From assembly GCA_946618265.1 (NCBI GenBank), contig CAMOLA010000024.1, forward strand, positions 1 through 33,448: a stretch of 33,448 nt of DNA. The letters are read 5' to 3'. The translations under genes and the position numbers were made by a program. The first letter of the stretch is position 1. The number at the start of each line of letters is the position of its first letter. Origin of the DNA: an uncultured Eggerthellaceae bacterium (lineage in GTDB: Bacteria; Actinomycetota; Coriobacteriia; Coriobacteriales; Eggerthellaceae). Shown here piece after piece: positions 1 to 7,081 of this stretch. The notes below the pieces were generated by a model. The model did not search any database, was not told the DNA's origin, and worked only from the letters and a program-made list of their open reading frames with translations.

Positions 1-913
1 CGCCGACGACGAAGTTGAAGATCCACTTCGCGACGTCGCCGAGCATCAGGAAGATAACGTTGGGATTCTGGGCGATGGAGCGGCCCAGGTCGCCAGCGCT
101 GTTGTTCGTCTTGTCGTCCTTCTTGGCGGACTTCCAGTTGGCGAGCTCTTCCTTGGTGTATTCCTTCTCGTAGCCCTTGGTGATGGCGAAGTGCACGTTG
201 TAGAGCGCGGCCATGCAGCAGCCGAACACGAACGCCGCAAACGCATAGTTGGCAGGCGCTGCAGCGGGGTCGGTATTCTGGTTGCCGAGCAACATCGCGC
301 CGACCATGGCAACGGGCGGGAAGATGTAGGCGAACAGGATCTTCGAAGCGTTCGACCACATGCCGCGCGTCGACGCGAGATGGGCGCGGTCTTCGGGCGT
401 CTTGCCAACCACCGCGATCATCGAAACGTTCGCAACGTACGGGAAGTCCCACGTGCAGTGCGACGCAACGTAGAACACCGTGATGAGCACCGCGGTGATC
501 ACCGGATTGTCCGAGAACTTGACGTAGTCGAGCGCGAACAGAATCGGAACAGCCCAGGGCATGATGAACAGGAAGGAGCGGTAACGACCCCACTTCATGG
601 GCTTGATCGTGTTGATGATGGCGCCCCACAGCCAGCCGACGATGGCGTCGATGACCGAGCCGACCGTCGACACGATGCCTGCGAGCACCGGATCGAGCAT
701 CGCGCAGTTGGTGAGGAAGAACACGAAATAGTAGTTCTCCACCGAGTTCATGATGTTGAAACCGAAGTCGCCGACGCCATAGAAGAACCTCAGGCCTGTT
801 GACAACGGCTTGTAGTCAGCTGGCAACTGGGGCGTGGCGGCCTCCTTCCCATCAATCGCGGTAGCTTGTTCCTGTGGAACTTCTACCTGTGTGGCTTTGA
901 TTTCGTCACTCAT
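1..913 (-). CDS. GPH-family MFS cation symporter (N-terminal part; 3' end outside window)
   Basis: The reading frame is open from the ATG at 913 down to the window edge, giving 304 residues without a stop. AAGGGGAG lies just before the ATG. After a soluble leader of about 40 residues come hydrophobic segments around FFYGVGDFGFNIM, YYFVFFLTN and VSTVGSVIDAIVGWLWG, then a basic cytoplasmic loop (KPMKWGRYRSF), like the TM2-TM3 loop of glycoside-pentoside-hexuronide:cation symporters (MFS_2), and later TRGMWSNASKILFAYIFPP. Family members import sugars, glycosides or related small molecules with a cation. The substrate cannot be read from this part. The gene is divergent from a PucR-type regulator across a 225-bp gap holding a perfect dyad, so it is probably that regulator's target. 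The C-terminal roughly 150 residues are missing only because the window ends. Confidence 0.8.
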   Translation of the reverse strand, partial: MSDEIKATQVEVPQEQATAIDGKEAATPQLPADYKPLSTGLRFFYGVGDFGFNIMNSVENYYFVFFLTNCAMLDPVLAGIVSTVGSVIDAIVGWLWGAIINTIKPMKWGRYRSFLFIMPWAVPILFALDYVKFSDNPVITAVLITVFYVASHCTWDFPYVANVSMIAVVGKTPEDRAHLASTRGMWSNASKILFAYIFPPVAMVGAMLLGNQNTDPAAAPANYAFAAFVFGCCMAALYNVHFAITKGYEKEYTKEELANWKSAKKDDKTNNSAGDLGRSIAQNPNVIFLMLGDVAKWIFNFVVG

Positions 914-962
914 TTTTCTCCCCTTTCTTTCCATGAGATGACACCATTCCCACCTTGTTGCA

Positions 963-968
963 ATCATA
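963..968 (-). promoter_or_regulatory. Candidate -10 box for the GPH transporter gene
   Basis: On the minus strand TATGAT (5 of 6 consensus) lies 18 bp after a poor -35 candidate, TTGTGG. It would place the transcript start about 40 nt before the ATG at 913. The -35 is weak, as expected for an activated promoter, so this is tentative. Confidence 0.3.
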
Positions 969-1018
969 GAAAACCGCCGTCTACGGCCACAAGTGCAACA
1001 CATACCATGTTTTGCCCA

Positions 1019-1046
1019 ATTAATTGTGCATCACTGCACAATTAAT
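1019..1046. promoter_or_regulatory. Perfect 12-bp inverted repeat, probable operator between divergent transporter and PucR regulator
   Basis: The arms are ATTAATTGTGCA and TGCACAATTAAT around a 4-nt spacer (TCAC), with no mismatch. The dyad ends 3 bp before a consensus TATAAT at 1050-1055, so it covers the -35 and spacer of the regulator's own promoter and sits upstream of the transporter. It is probably the binding site of the regulator encoded at 1139; that assignment is inference. Confidence 0.7.
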
Positions 1047-1049
1047 CTC

Positions 1050-1055
1050 TATAAT
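1050..1055 (+). promoter_or_regulatory. -10 box (TATAAT) for the first PucR regulator
   Basis: A perfect TATAAT stands directly after the 28-bp dyad. No good -35 is visible at 16-18 bp because that place is occupied by the dyad. The start would be about 1062, giving a leader of about 77 nt to the ATG at 1139. Confidence 0.55.
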
Positions 1056-1138
1056 TTGTGAATAGCAGGCTAGAATGTTCGCACACGTCACGGCAATTCC
1101 ATCCCGAATGTGCCATTCGGGTGCACGAAAGGGCAGCC

Positions 1139-2680
1139 ATGAACTTGTCGCTCCGCTACATGTACACGAAAACGCTGCAGCTCGAGCCGCGGGCACGCAT
1201 CGCCGACGAGCACGTCGGGCGTCTGCGAATCCAATGGGTCGGCATCGCCTCGACCCGTTTCGCCAGCCACGCGCACTTCCTGTATTTCGTCACCGATGAG
1301 AACGAAGTGCCCTCCCCCGCGCTCGACCCCGCCGATATGTTCGGATGCGTCGTGGCCGAACGCCTGACCGACCAGTGCCGCGGAATCCCGCGCATCGTGG
1401 TACCCAATGAGTGCGACCTCGATCAGCTGTTCAGTTTCCTCGTAACGGAGATGGAACGTTACCGCAACTGGCATGACACCATCAGCGGCCTGCTCGTCTC
1501 CGACGCGTCTTACCAGGATCTCCTGGATGCGACTGCGGAATTCGTGCCGCGCCCCCAATACGTCGCCGACGCCGGCTGGCGCATGATCTCGCGCGTCGAC
1601 TTCGAGATGGGCGAGATTAGCGCCACGTGGCACTATCAAATCTTGCACGACGGCCTGTACCCGCTCAACATCGTCGAGGCGCTCAACCGAACCGGCGATT
1701 ACTACCGCATCTCCAACCTACCGCGCGCCTCGCTCATCGACTCAGAGGTGTACACAATGCGCATCCTGGCAAAGCCCATCCGCCACCAGGGCAAGCTAGC
1801 CGGCTACTATTTCATGATTGATACGTGGGGCGACCTCGGCTACTGCGAAGTCGAGATAGCCCAGGAATTCGGAACGCTCATTGCGCCCGTCTTGGCGGCA
1901 CGCGGCGCCCAGCAAGGCTATATCGCCGGTTTCCAAAACGGCTACATCGTGCACATGCTCGACGGCATGCTGCAGAGCAGACGCGACATCGCGCAGGAGC
2001 TCAAGCGCCAGACGACCTGGGACGTCGAATCGGACTTCCGGATGGCCACCGTGCGGTTTTCCACCGAGGAATACAACAACCACCTGCTGCACATGCGCAC
2101 GATGGGCCAGCTCTGCGCCGACTTCGACAGCCACGCCTACATCTATAAAGACACCGCCATCATGCTGTACCACATCGATGCGGACGAGGTTGACGCCTTC
2201 ATGGAGCATATGCGCAAGAGCAGCAAGGCACTCAAGCGCGTCATCGTGCTGAGCAACCGCTTCAACGACTTCACCCAGCTGCCCACCTACTACGAGCAAA
2301 ACGTGCATATCCACGATTCAATCGAAGAGGAGATGCGCACCGAACCGCGCGTCATCTCCTGCGACAGCGCATTCCCGCGCATGCTGGCCGATCATTGCCG
2401 CAACGCCATGCCCGTTTGCTACGAGGCGGAGCTTCTCGTGGCTTACGACCGCGCCCACAACACGCGTTACAGCCGCACGTTGCTCGCCTACCTTCAGTTC
2501 GAGCGCAATGCGTTGCTGACGGCAAAAGTCCTGTTCTTGCACCGCAACACCTTGCGTAACCACCTGGCCAAGATAGCCGAAATCGCCGACGTCGACCTTG
2601 ATGACGCCAACCTGCGCTTCTACCTGATGATATCCTTGAACACGCTGCTCAACACCAGCGACCTGGGCGATCTGCCCTAG
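1139..2680 (+). CDS. PucR-type transcriptional regulator (C-terminal PucR helix-turn-helix)
   Basis: A 513-residue protein if it starts at ATG 1139, preceded by AAAGGG. An earlier in-frame GTG at 1058 lies only a few bases after the -10 box and lacks a ribosome site. The 513-aa length equals that of the second PucR regulator at 7082-8623, which supports the choice. The C-terminal 60 residues carry the PucR signature: a long run of hydrophobic residues, then LTAKVLFLHRNTLRNHLAKI (winged HTH_30) and VDLDDANLRFYL. The middle part would be a CdaR/GGDEF-like region, and the N-terminal part a ligand-sensing region of low conservation. Such regulators usually bind small aromatic or purine-like ligands and activate or repress a neighbouring catabolic gene. 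It probably controls the divergent symporter and itself through the dyad at 1019-1046. Confidence 0.8.
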   Translation: MNLSLRYMYTKTLQLEPRARIADEHVGRLRIQWVGIASTRFASHAHFLYFVTDENEVPSPALDPADMFGCVVAERLTDQCRGIPRIVVPNECDLDQLFSFLVTEMERYRNWHDTISGLLVSDASYQDLLDATAEFVPRPQYVADAGWRMISRVDFEMGEISATWHYQILHDGLYPLNIVEALNRTGDYYRISNLPRASLIDSEVYTMRILAKPIRHQGKLAGYYFMIDTWGDLGYCEVEIAQEFGTLIAPVLAARGAQQGYIAGFQNGYIVHMLDGMLQSRRDIAQELKRQTTWDVESDFRMATVRFSTEEYNNHLLHMRTMGQLCADFDSHAYIYKDTAIMLYHIDADEVDAFMEHMRKSSKALKRVIVLSNRFNDFTQLPTYYEQNVHIHDSIEEEMRTEPRVISCDSAFPRMLADHCRNAMPVCYEAELLVAYDRAHNTRYSRTLLAYLQFERNALLTAKVLFLHRNTLRNHLAKIAEIADVDLDDANLRFYLMISLNTLLNTSDLGDLP

Positions 2681-2716
2681 CCAGCACCCTATCGGAACGA
2701 GACAATCGCCCCAATG

Positions 2717-3460
2717 TCAGCGCCAGCGGGTGAGGCGACGCTCGACGAGGTCGAAGACGGCGTACAGCACGACGCCGAGCAGGGCCAGCGCGATGATGCC
2801 GGCGAACATGCGCGGGTAGTTGACCATCGACCACGATTGCATGATGAAGTACCCCAAGCCGGTCGAGCCCGCCATCGCCTCGGCGATGAACAGCACGGCG
2901 ATGGCGGTGCCCACGCCGATGCGCAGCGAGGTAAACACCGCGGGCATCGTAGCGGGTACGGCAACGTTGCGGTATTCGTCCCAGCGCGATCCGCCGAGCG
3001 ACCTGATGGCAACAGATGCGCTCTTCGGGATGGCCCGCACCGCATCGCGCACGGCCACGAGCACCTGGAAGAACACCGTCAGCGAAATGAGCACGACCTT
3101 GGGGGCGTCGCCGAGCCCGAACAGCACCAGCAGGATGGGCAGCAGCACGACCTTCGGAATGGGATAGAGCAGGTACAGCACGGGCGCGAACAGCGCATCG
3201 AGCGTCCGTGACCGCGCGCACAGATGCGCGATGGGAACCGCAAGCGCCGTGCCGATGACGAGCGACGCGACCACGCGCCATGCGCTCGTGATGAAATAGG
3301 GAGCCAGCACGTCGACGTTGGCGCCGAACGACTCGGCAGCCGAGATGGGAGTCGGCAGCGCGGGCGAGTTCACCAGCACCGCCGTGATCCACCATCCAGC
3401 CGCGATGAACGCGACGGCGAACGCATAGCCGCCAATCTTGCGCAGAACCGATTTGCTCAT
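2717..3460 (-). CDS. ABC transporter permease, SsuC/TauC-like
   Basis: A 247-residue inner-membrane protein with about six hydrophobic segments. The first is FAVAFIAAGWWITAVLV; later ones include VLYLLYPIPKVVLLPILLVL and MFAGIIALALLGVVLYAVF. The BPD_transp_1 cytoplasmic EAA-like loop, which contacts the ATPase, is at about residues 140-160 (AIRSLGGSRWDEYRNVAVP). Length and motif order fit permeases of nitrate/sulfonate/taurine/HMP importers. Its ATG overlaps the stop of the upstream ATPase gene (ATGA), so the two are translationally coupled. It is the last gene of a three-gene minus-strand operon and converges on the PucR gene with only 36 bp between their stops. The substrate is unknown. Confidence 0.88.
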   Translation of the reverse strand: MSKSVLRKIGGYAFAVAFIAAGWWITAVLVNSPALPTPISAAESFGANVDVLAPYFITSAWRVVASLVIGTALAVPIAHLCARSRTLDALFAPVLYLLYPIPKVVLLPILLVLFGLGDAPKVVLISLTVFFQVLVAVRDAVRAIPKSASVAIRSLGGSRWDEYRNVAVPATMPAVFTSLRIGVGTAIAVLFIAEAMAGSTGLGYFIMQSWSMVNYPRMFAGIIALALLGVVLYAVFDLVERRLTRWR

Positions 3461-4278
3461 CGCGCCTCCCGTGATGTTGTCCGTGAATGCGTTACGTCAG
3501 CGGAAGAATCGCCGGCGTCCGCGAGCGCGCGGCGCACTTCGAGGCACATCTGCGCGAAGGCGGCTGAATCGCGCCAGCCGTCCGCCCCCATTCCGGGATT
3601 GGCAATGTCGGCGATGACGCGCCCGGGACGCGCGCTGAACACGACAATGCGCTGGCCCAGGTAGACGGCTTCCTCGATGGAATGCGTGACGAGCATCTGC
3701 GTATGGCCGCGCTTCTGCCACAGCTCGAGCAACGTTTCTTGCAGCGATTCGCGCAACAGCGCGTCGATGGCCGAGAGCGGCTCGTCCATCAGAAGCAAAT
3801 CGGCGTCCATGGCCAGCGCGCGAGCGAGCGCCAACCGCTGGCGCATGCCGCCCGAAAGCTCCTTGGGAAAGGCGTCCTCGAACCCGGCCAGGTCGACCTG
3901 CGCAAGCGCCGCACGCGCACGCTCGCGTGCCTCGGGCTTGGGAACCTTGCGTATCGACAGCCCGAGCGCAGCGTTCTGCAGCACGGTTTTCCAGGGAAAC
4001 AGCCCCAAGTCCTGCGGAATGAATGCTGTTGCCTGCCGTGGCCGGCCGACCTCTTCCCCATTCACGCGCACCTCGCCGCGCGAGGGCGAAAGCAGCCCTG
4101 CCGCCATGCGCAGCGTGGTTGATTTGCCGCATCCCGACGGCCCGATGAGCGCGACGGCCTGGCCGGCTTCGACGGCGAAGCTGACGTCCTCGCACGCCGT
4201 AACGTGCTCGGCGCCATCGTCATACGTGACGCTCGCGCCCGAAAACTCGACCTGCGCTCCCTGCGTGTTCCTATCCAA
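3457..4278 (-). CDS. ABC transporter ATP-binding protein, SsuB/TauB-like
   Basis: A 273-residue ATPase. Walker A is GPSGCGKST, the Q-loop is FIPQDLGLFPWKT, the signature is LSGGMRQRLALARAL, Walker B is LLLMDEPLSAID and the H-loop is MLVTHSIEEAVYLG: all hallmarks are present and intact. The frame is open upstream through the lipoprotein gene, but no ATG or GTG fits. The likely start is TTG at 4278 (MDRNTQGAQVEF), 17 bp after the lipoprotein stop, with only a weak AAGG upstream. The gene overlaps the permease start by 4 bp. It would drive import through the permease at 2717-3460. A TTG start with a weak ribosome site may lower its translation relative to the abundant binding protein. Confidence 0.85.
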   Translation of the reverse strand: MDRNTQGAQVEFSGASVTYDDGAEHVTACEDVSFAVEAGQAVALIGPSGCGKSTTLRMAAGLLSPSRGEVRVNGEEVGRPRQATAFIPQDLGLFPWKTVLQNAALGLSIRKVPKPEARERARAALAQVDLAGFEDAFPKELSGGMRQRLALARALAMDADLLLMDEPLSAIDALLRESLQETLLELWQKRGHTQMLVTHSIEEAVYLGQRIVVFSARPGRVIADIANPGMGADGWRDSAAFAQMCLEVRRALADAGDSSADVTHSRTTSREAR

Positions 4279-4295
4279 TGAGCACCCGGCCTTTG

Positions 4296-5333
4296 CTACT
4301 TCGCCGACAGCGCGCCGGTTACCTCGTCGTAGGACAGCGGCTTGGAAAGATAGCTTTTCTGCTCCATCCAGGCAAGCACCGGCTCGACCATGGCGGCCGT
4401 GGGCAGCTGCGCGGTCGGATATGCGCTGATGGGATAGGTTTCGGCGATCTGTTCGGGAAGGTTGGCGTTTGGCACGAGCACGTCGCGGAACGATTCGGGA
4501 TTGTCGTTGACCATCTTGGCCGCTGCATCCCAAATGCCCTTCAGCAGCTCGACCTGACGTACGCCCTCGTCACTCGCGAGCAGCGATCCTTGCGCGATCA
4601 TGACCGATTGGGAGAGATTGTCGCCCTTCGTGTCGTCGGCGATGAGCTTGCAGCCGTTGGCCTCGCCCAGCGCGAGCAACGTGCCCGGCAACGCAGCTGC
4701 GGCCACGTTGCCTTCGACCATGGTCTGGTAGCGCACGGGAAGCTTCTGCAACTCCTCGACGACGATCTGATCCGCAGGAACACCAGCAGCCTCCATCAGC
4801 TTGTCCATAACGTATTCCAGGATAGTGTTGCTGCCCACGCCGATAGGCACGCCCGCCAGGTCTTGGAGTTTTTCGATCTTGCTATCGGGACCTGCCATGA
4901 TGCCGAACCGGCCCTGGCTTGCATCAGCCCCGAGCGTGACCCACTGCATCTGCACGTCGGTACCGCTCGCCACCATGCTCGCCGTGACCATGATGTCGGT
5001 CATGGCCAAATCGACCTCTCCGGCCGACACGCCCGAGATGAGCTCGGTCGCCGACTGGAACTGCACGACCTCGACGTCGAGGCCCTCCTTGTCGAACATC
5101 CCGTCTTCCGCGGCAACCCAGAACGGCAGGATGTCCTCGGTGGCCAGCGTGCCCACGTGAATGGTCTTGCCCACAGCATCAGCTGCAGCGCTTGCGCTCG
5201 CAGCCGATGACGCTCCCGCAGATGCCGTCGAGCTGGCCGAGCTTGCCGCACCGCCAGAGCATCCGCCCAGCGCCGCAAGGCCCACAAGGCCCGCGGTACC
5301 CAAGAACGCCCGCCTGCTCATGTTGGTTCTCAT
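4296..5333 (-). CDS. ABC transporter substrate-binding lipoprotein, NMT1/SsuA-like
   Basis: A 345-residue secreted lipoprotein starting at the ATG at 5333, 8 nt after AGGGGG; the frame is open further upstream but lacks a ribosome site there. The N-terminus has a twin-arginine motif (SRRAFLG), a hydrophobic stretch and a lipobox LGGC, followed by a Ser/Ala-rich linker of about 30 residues. The mature part begins IHVGTLATEDILPFWVAAEDG and contains LDVEVVQFQSATELISGV and AGEVDLAMTD, typical of NMT1-like proteins (nitrate, sulfonate, taurine, pyrimidine precursors). It comes first in the operon with the ATPase and permease. It lies downstream of a TetR regulator on the same strand. The ligand cannot be named from sequence. 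Confidence 0.85.
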   Translation of the reverse strand: MRTNMSRRAFLGTAGLVGLAALGGCSGGAASSASSTASAGASSAASASAAADAVGKTIHVGTLATEDILPFWVAAEDGMFDKEGLDVEVVQFQSATELISGVSAGEVDLAMTDIMVTASMVASGTDVQMQWVTLGADASQGRFGIMAGPDSKIEKLQDLAGVPIGVGSNTILEYVMDKLMEAAGVPADQIVVEELQKLPVRYQTMVEGNVAAAALPGTLLALGEANGCKLIADDTKGDNLSQSVMIAQGSLLASDEGVRQVELLKGIWDAAAKMVNDNPESFRDVLVPNANLPEQIAETYPISAYPTAQLPTAAMVEPVLAWMEQKSYLSKPLSYDEVTGALSAK

Positions 5334-5370
5334 CTGAAGCCCCCTTTGCATACGGCCTTGGCAGCCGATT

Positions 5371-5391
5371 GATCTCCGTGGCATTTCACGC
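5371..5391 (-). other. Short hairpin in the leader before the lipoprotein gene
   Basis: On the minus strand TGGC and GCCA arms enclose GTGAAAT, and flanking CC/GG can pair past a one-base bulge on each side. It sits about 40-60 nt before the ribosome site. No known riboswitch consensus (TPP, cobalamin, Moco, SAM) was recognised in the 158-bp gap. This could be chance. Confidence 0.2.
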
Positions 5392-5491
5392 CATGGAACA
5401 GAATATCTGCCCAGCTCGGCGCCCATCAATAGACAACTTGGCAGTCGATGTTGATTTTGCCGCCTCTCGCAGTCACGGGCAGCGACCCGCC

Positions 5492-6070
5492 TCAGCGACG
5501 GCGGAGGTCCTTGATCGAGCAGTCGTAGATCAGATGCGCGAGCTGCACGGCCGACGTGGTGCCGGGCTCGGTGAGCCAGCGCGAAATCATGAACAGCGTG
5601 CCCGCTAGCGTGTATTCCAACATGAGGTCGATCTCACCTTCGGAGCGGTCGGCGCGCTCGCCCACCACATAGAGGCGCCACAGCGGTTTGAGGTTTGCCT
5701 TCAGACGGTAGATGAACGCCGGATCGCCGCGCTCGCTCAGCAACACCGCGATGTAGGCCTTGTTGCGCTCGTAGTACAGCACCACGTCCTTGCACGCCGC
5801 GATGCAGCTGAGCTTGCTCGAGTCCTCGCTCAGGCGCTTCATGCAGGTGGCCACGCATTCCGTAATGCCCGCGAGCAGCGCTTCCTCGATTTCGGCGAGC
5901 AGGGCGTAGAGGTCCTGGAAGTGCAGGTAGAACGTGCCGCGGTTGTAGCCCGCCAGCTCGCAGACCTGCCCCACCGTTATCTTGTCGATGGGACGAGCGG
6001 CATACAGCCGCCAGAAGGCCTCCTTGAGGTCGGCCTTGGTCTGCTCTGTTTTCTCGGGTCGCTTGCGCAT
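5492..6070 (-). CDS. TetR/AcrR-family transcriptional regulator
   Basis: A 192-residue protein starting MRKRPEKTEQTKADLKEA; the frame is open for ten more codons upstream, but that would run towards the operator. The N-terminal helix-turn-helix is ITVGQVCELAGYNRGTFYLH, followed by the usual FxDLYALL transition to helix 4. The C-terminal ligand domain (about residues 50-192) matches the general TetR length and contains a cysteine-rich patch (ITECVATCMKRL, LSCIAACKDVV). The gene is divergent from a histidine phosphatase gene with a 35-bp imperfect dyad between them, which should be its operator. It also stands 158 bp upstream of the ABC importer genes on the same strand, so it may regulate them too. 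Confidence 0.85.
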   Translation of the reverse strand: MRKRPEKTEQTKADLKEAFWRLYAARPIDKITVGQVCELAGYNRGTFYLHFQDLYALLAEIEEALLAGITECVATCMKRLSEDSSKLSCIAACKDVVLYYERNKAYIAVLLSERGDPAFIYRLKANLKPLWRLYVVGERADRSEGEIDLMLEYTLAGTLFMISRWLTEPGTTSAVQLAHLIYDCSIKDLRRR

Positions 6071-6100
6071 AGGCTCAGGATAGCATGCAAACCATCCCAA

Positions 6101-6135
6101 CTATGATACACTACCTCAGAGGTAATGTATCATAG
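6101..6135. promoter_or_regulatory. TetR operator: 16-bp arm dyad with one mismatch
   Basis: The left arm CTATGATACACTACCT and the right arm AGGTAATGTATCATAG pair at 15 of 16 positions around a CAG spacer. The dyad fills the gap between the divergent TetR and phosphatase genes and overlaps the first bases of the phosphatase ribosome site (AGGAGA at 6134-6139). Binding would block both genes. Size and place are typical of TetR sites. Confidence 0.75.
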
Positions 6136-6142
6136 GAGAAAC

Positions 6143-6724
6143 ATGCTCTACATCATCCGCCACGGCCAGACGGAGGGAAACGCCGCCAAGCAATTGCAAG
6201 GCAGGCAAGATAACCCGCTCAACGAAGCGGGCGTCCGGCAAGCGAGCGAAGCCGGCCAGCGACTGGCCGACGCGGGCGTTCGCTTTTCGCGCGTGTACAC
6301 GAGCCCGCTCGTCCGGGCGGTGCGCACTGCCGAAATCGTCGCTCCCGGAACGCCGCAAATCATCGACGAGCGTCTCATCGAGATGGAATACGGCCCTTAC
6401 GAGGGAATGAGCCTGACCGACCCCGCGCCCGAAGTGCTTGCCTTCTTCAAGGATTTCGCCAACAACCCCGCCCCTGAGGGCATGGAACAGCTCGCGGACG
6501 TCGTCGCCCGCATGGGATCGTTCGTGGAAGATGTGCGCAGCCTTGCCGCACGCGAAGACATCTTGGTCTCCACGCACGCAATCACCATGAAAGGAGCGCT
6601 CGAGTACCTGACGCCGGAATCCAACGGCAGCTATTGGTCGAAGTTCATCGGCAACTGCGCCATCTACGTCGCCGAAGTCGACGCCGACGGCTCCTGGAGC
6701 ATCCCCCGCGAGCAGCCCTGCTGA
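6143..6724 (+). CDS. Histidine phosphatase (phosphoglycerate-mutase-like) family protein
   Basis: A 193-residue protein starting MLYIIRHGQTEGN, with AGGAGA 3 nt before the ATG; an in-frame TTG or ATG-like start at 6125 would lie inside the operator. The catalytic RHG motif is at residues 6-8, followed by the usual QGRQDNPLNEAG and YTSPLVRAVRTAEI (second active-site Arg). The acid residue region is IEMEYGPYEGM and the second His is in VSTHAITMK. Members act as phosphatases or mutases on small phospho-compounds; in cobalamin-making bacteria a related enzyme (CobC) removes the phosphate of adenosylcobalamin-phosphate. A CobC role is possible here given the cob genes at 28-32 kb, but it is not demonstrated. 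It is divergent from, and probably repressed by, the TetR regulator. Confidence 0.8.
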   Translation: MLYIIRHGQTEGNAAKQLQGRQDNPLNEAGVRQASEAGQRLADAGVRFSRVYTSPLVRAVRTAEIVAPGTPQIIDERLIEMEYGPYEGMSLTDPAPEVLAFFKDFANNPAPEGMEQLADVVARMGSFVEDVRSLAAREDILVSTHAITMKGALEYLTPESNGSYWSKFIGNCAIYVAEVDADGSWSIPREQPC

Positions 6725-6732
6725 GGAGACGT

Positions 6733-6767
6733 CTTTGGCGCTCGCCTGCCCTAGGCTAACGCCAAAG
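6733..6767. terminator. Hairpin between convergent phosphatase and RiPP precursor genes
   Basis: CTTTGGCG (6733-6740) pairs with CGCCAAAG (6760-6767) across a 19-nt loop, 9 bp after the phosphatase stop and 12 bp from the precursor stop. Only a short T-run (CTTTAT) follows on the plus strand. It could serve both convergent genes. Confidence 0.45.
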
Positions 6768-6779
6768 CTTTATCGCGTC

Positions 6780-6983
6780 CTAGTGCCCGACCATGCCGCA
6801 GCCATAATTTGCCTGAGAGCACTTGCCGTACGGCTCGCACCACGACCCGCCGCCCGAAACGGACTCCAGCTCGTCGTCGGAAAGATCGTAACCTGCCTCA
6901 GCGGCCAACTTGAGGATGTCCTCTGGCGTCTTGCAAGCCTTGGCCTTTTCCTGCAGTTCCGGGCTCATGTCTTCGAAGTTCAT
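6780..6983 (-). CDS. Nif11-like leader peptide RiPP precursor (putative)
   Basis: A 67-residue peptide starting MNFEDMSPELQEKAKACK, with GGAAAGG upstream of the ATG at 6983. Residues 18-45 show the Nif11-type leader pattern: TPEDILKLAAEAGYDLSDDE followed by LESVSGG, the double-glycine cleavage site at 44-45. The remaining 22 residues (begins GSWCEPYG, ends GCGMVGH) would be the core; it has cysteines at 49, 55 and 62 (C-x5-C-x6-C), two serines, glycines and aromatic residues. Nif11 leaders direct lanthionine, radical-SAM or other maturases. No such enzyme, protease or exporter is encoded within this window, so it is an orphan here. It lies 98 bp downstream of, and on the same strand as, a PucR regulator. 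The frame extends upstream, but the better ribosome site fits this start. Confidence 0.65.
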   Translation of the reverse strand: MNFEDMSPELQEKAKACKTPEDILKLAAEAGYDLSDDELESVSGGGSWCEPYGKCSQANYGCGMVGH

Positions 6984-7081
6984 TGCTACCGCCTTTCCAC
7001 TACCGCTCGATGAGCAATCCTTCTCGCCCATTGTACTCCAGGCACGAAGTGGCCAGCCAAAATGCGCGCATCAACTTGGCG

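Noticed and set aside
1058..1138. A longer N-terminus for the first PucR protein from GTG 1058
   Set aside because: It lies 3 bp after the -10 box, has no ribosome site, and the ATG at 1139 gives the same 513-aa length as the second PucR protein.
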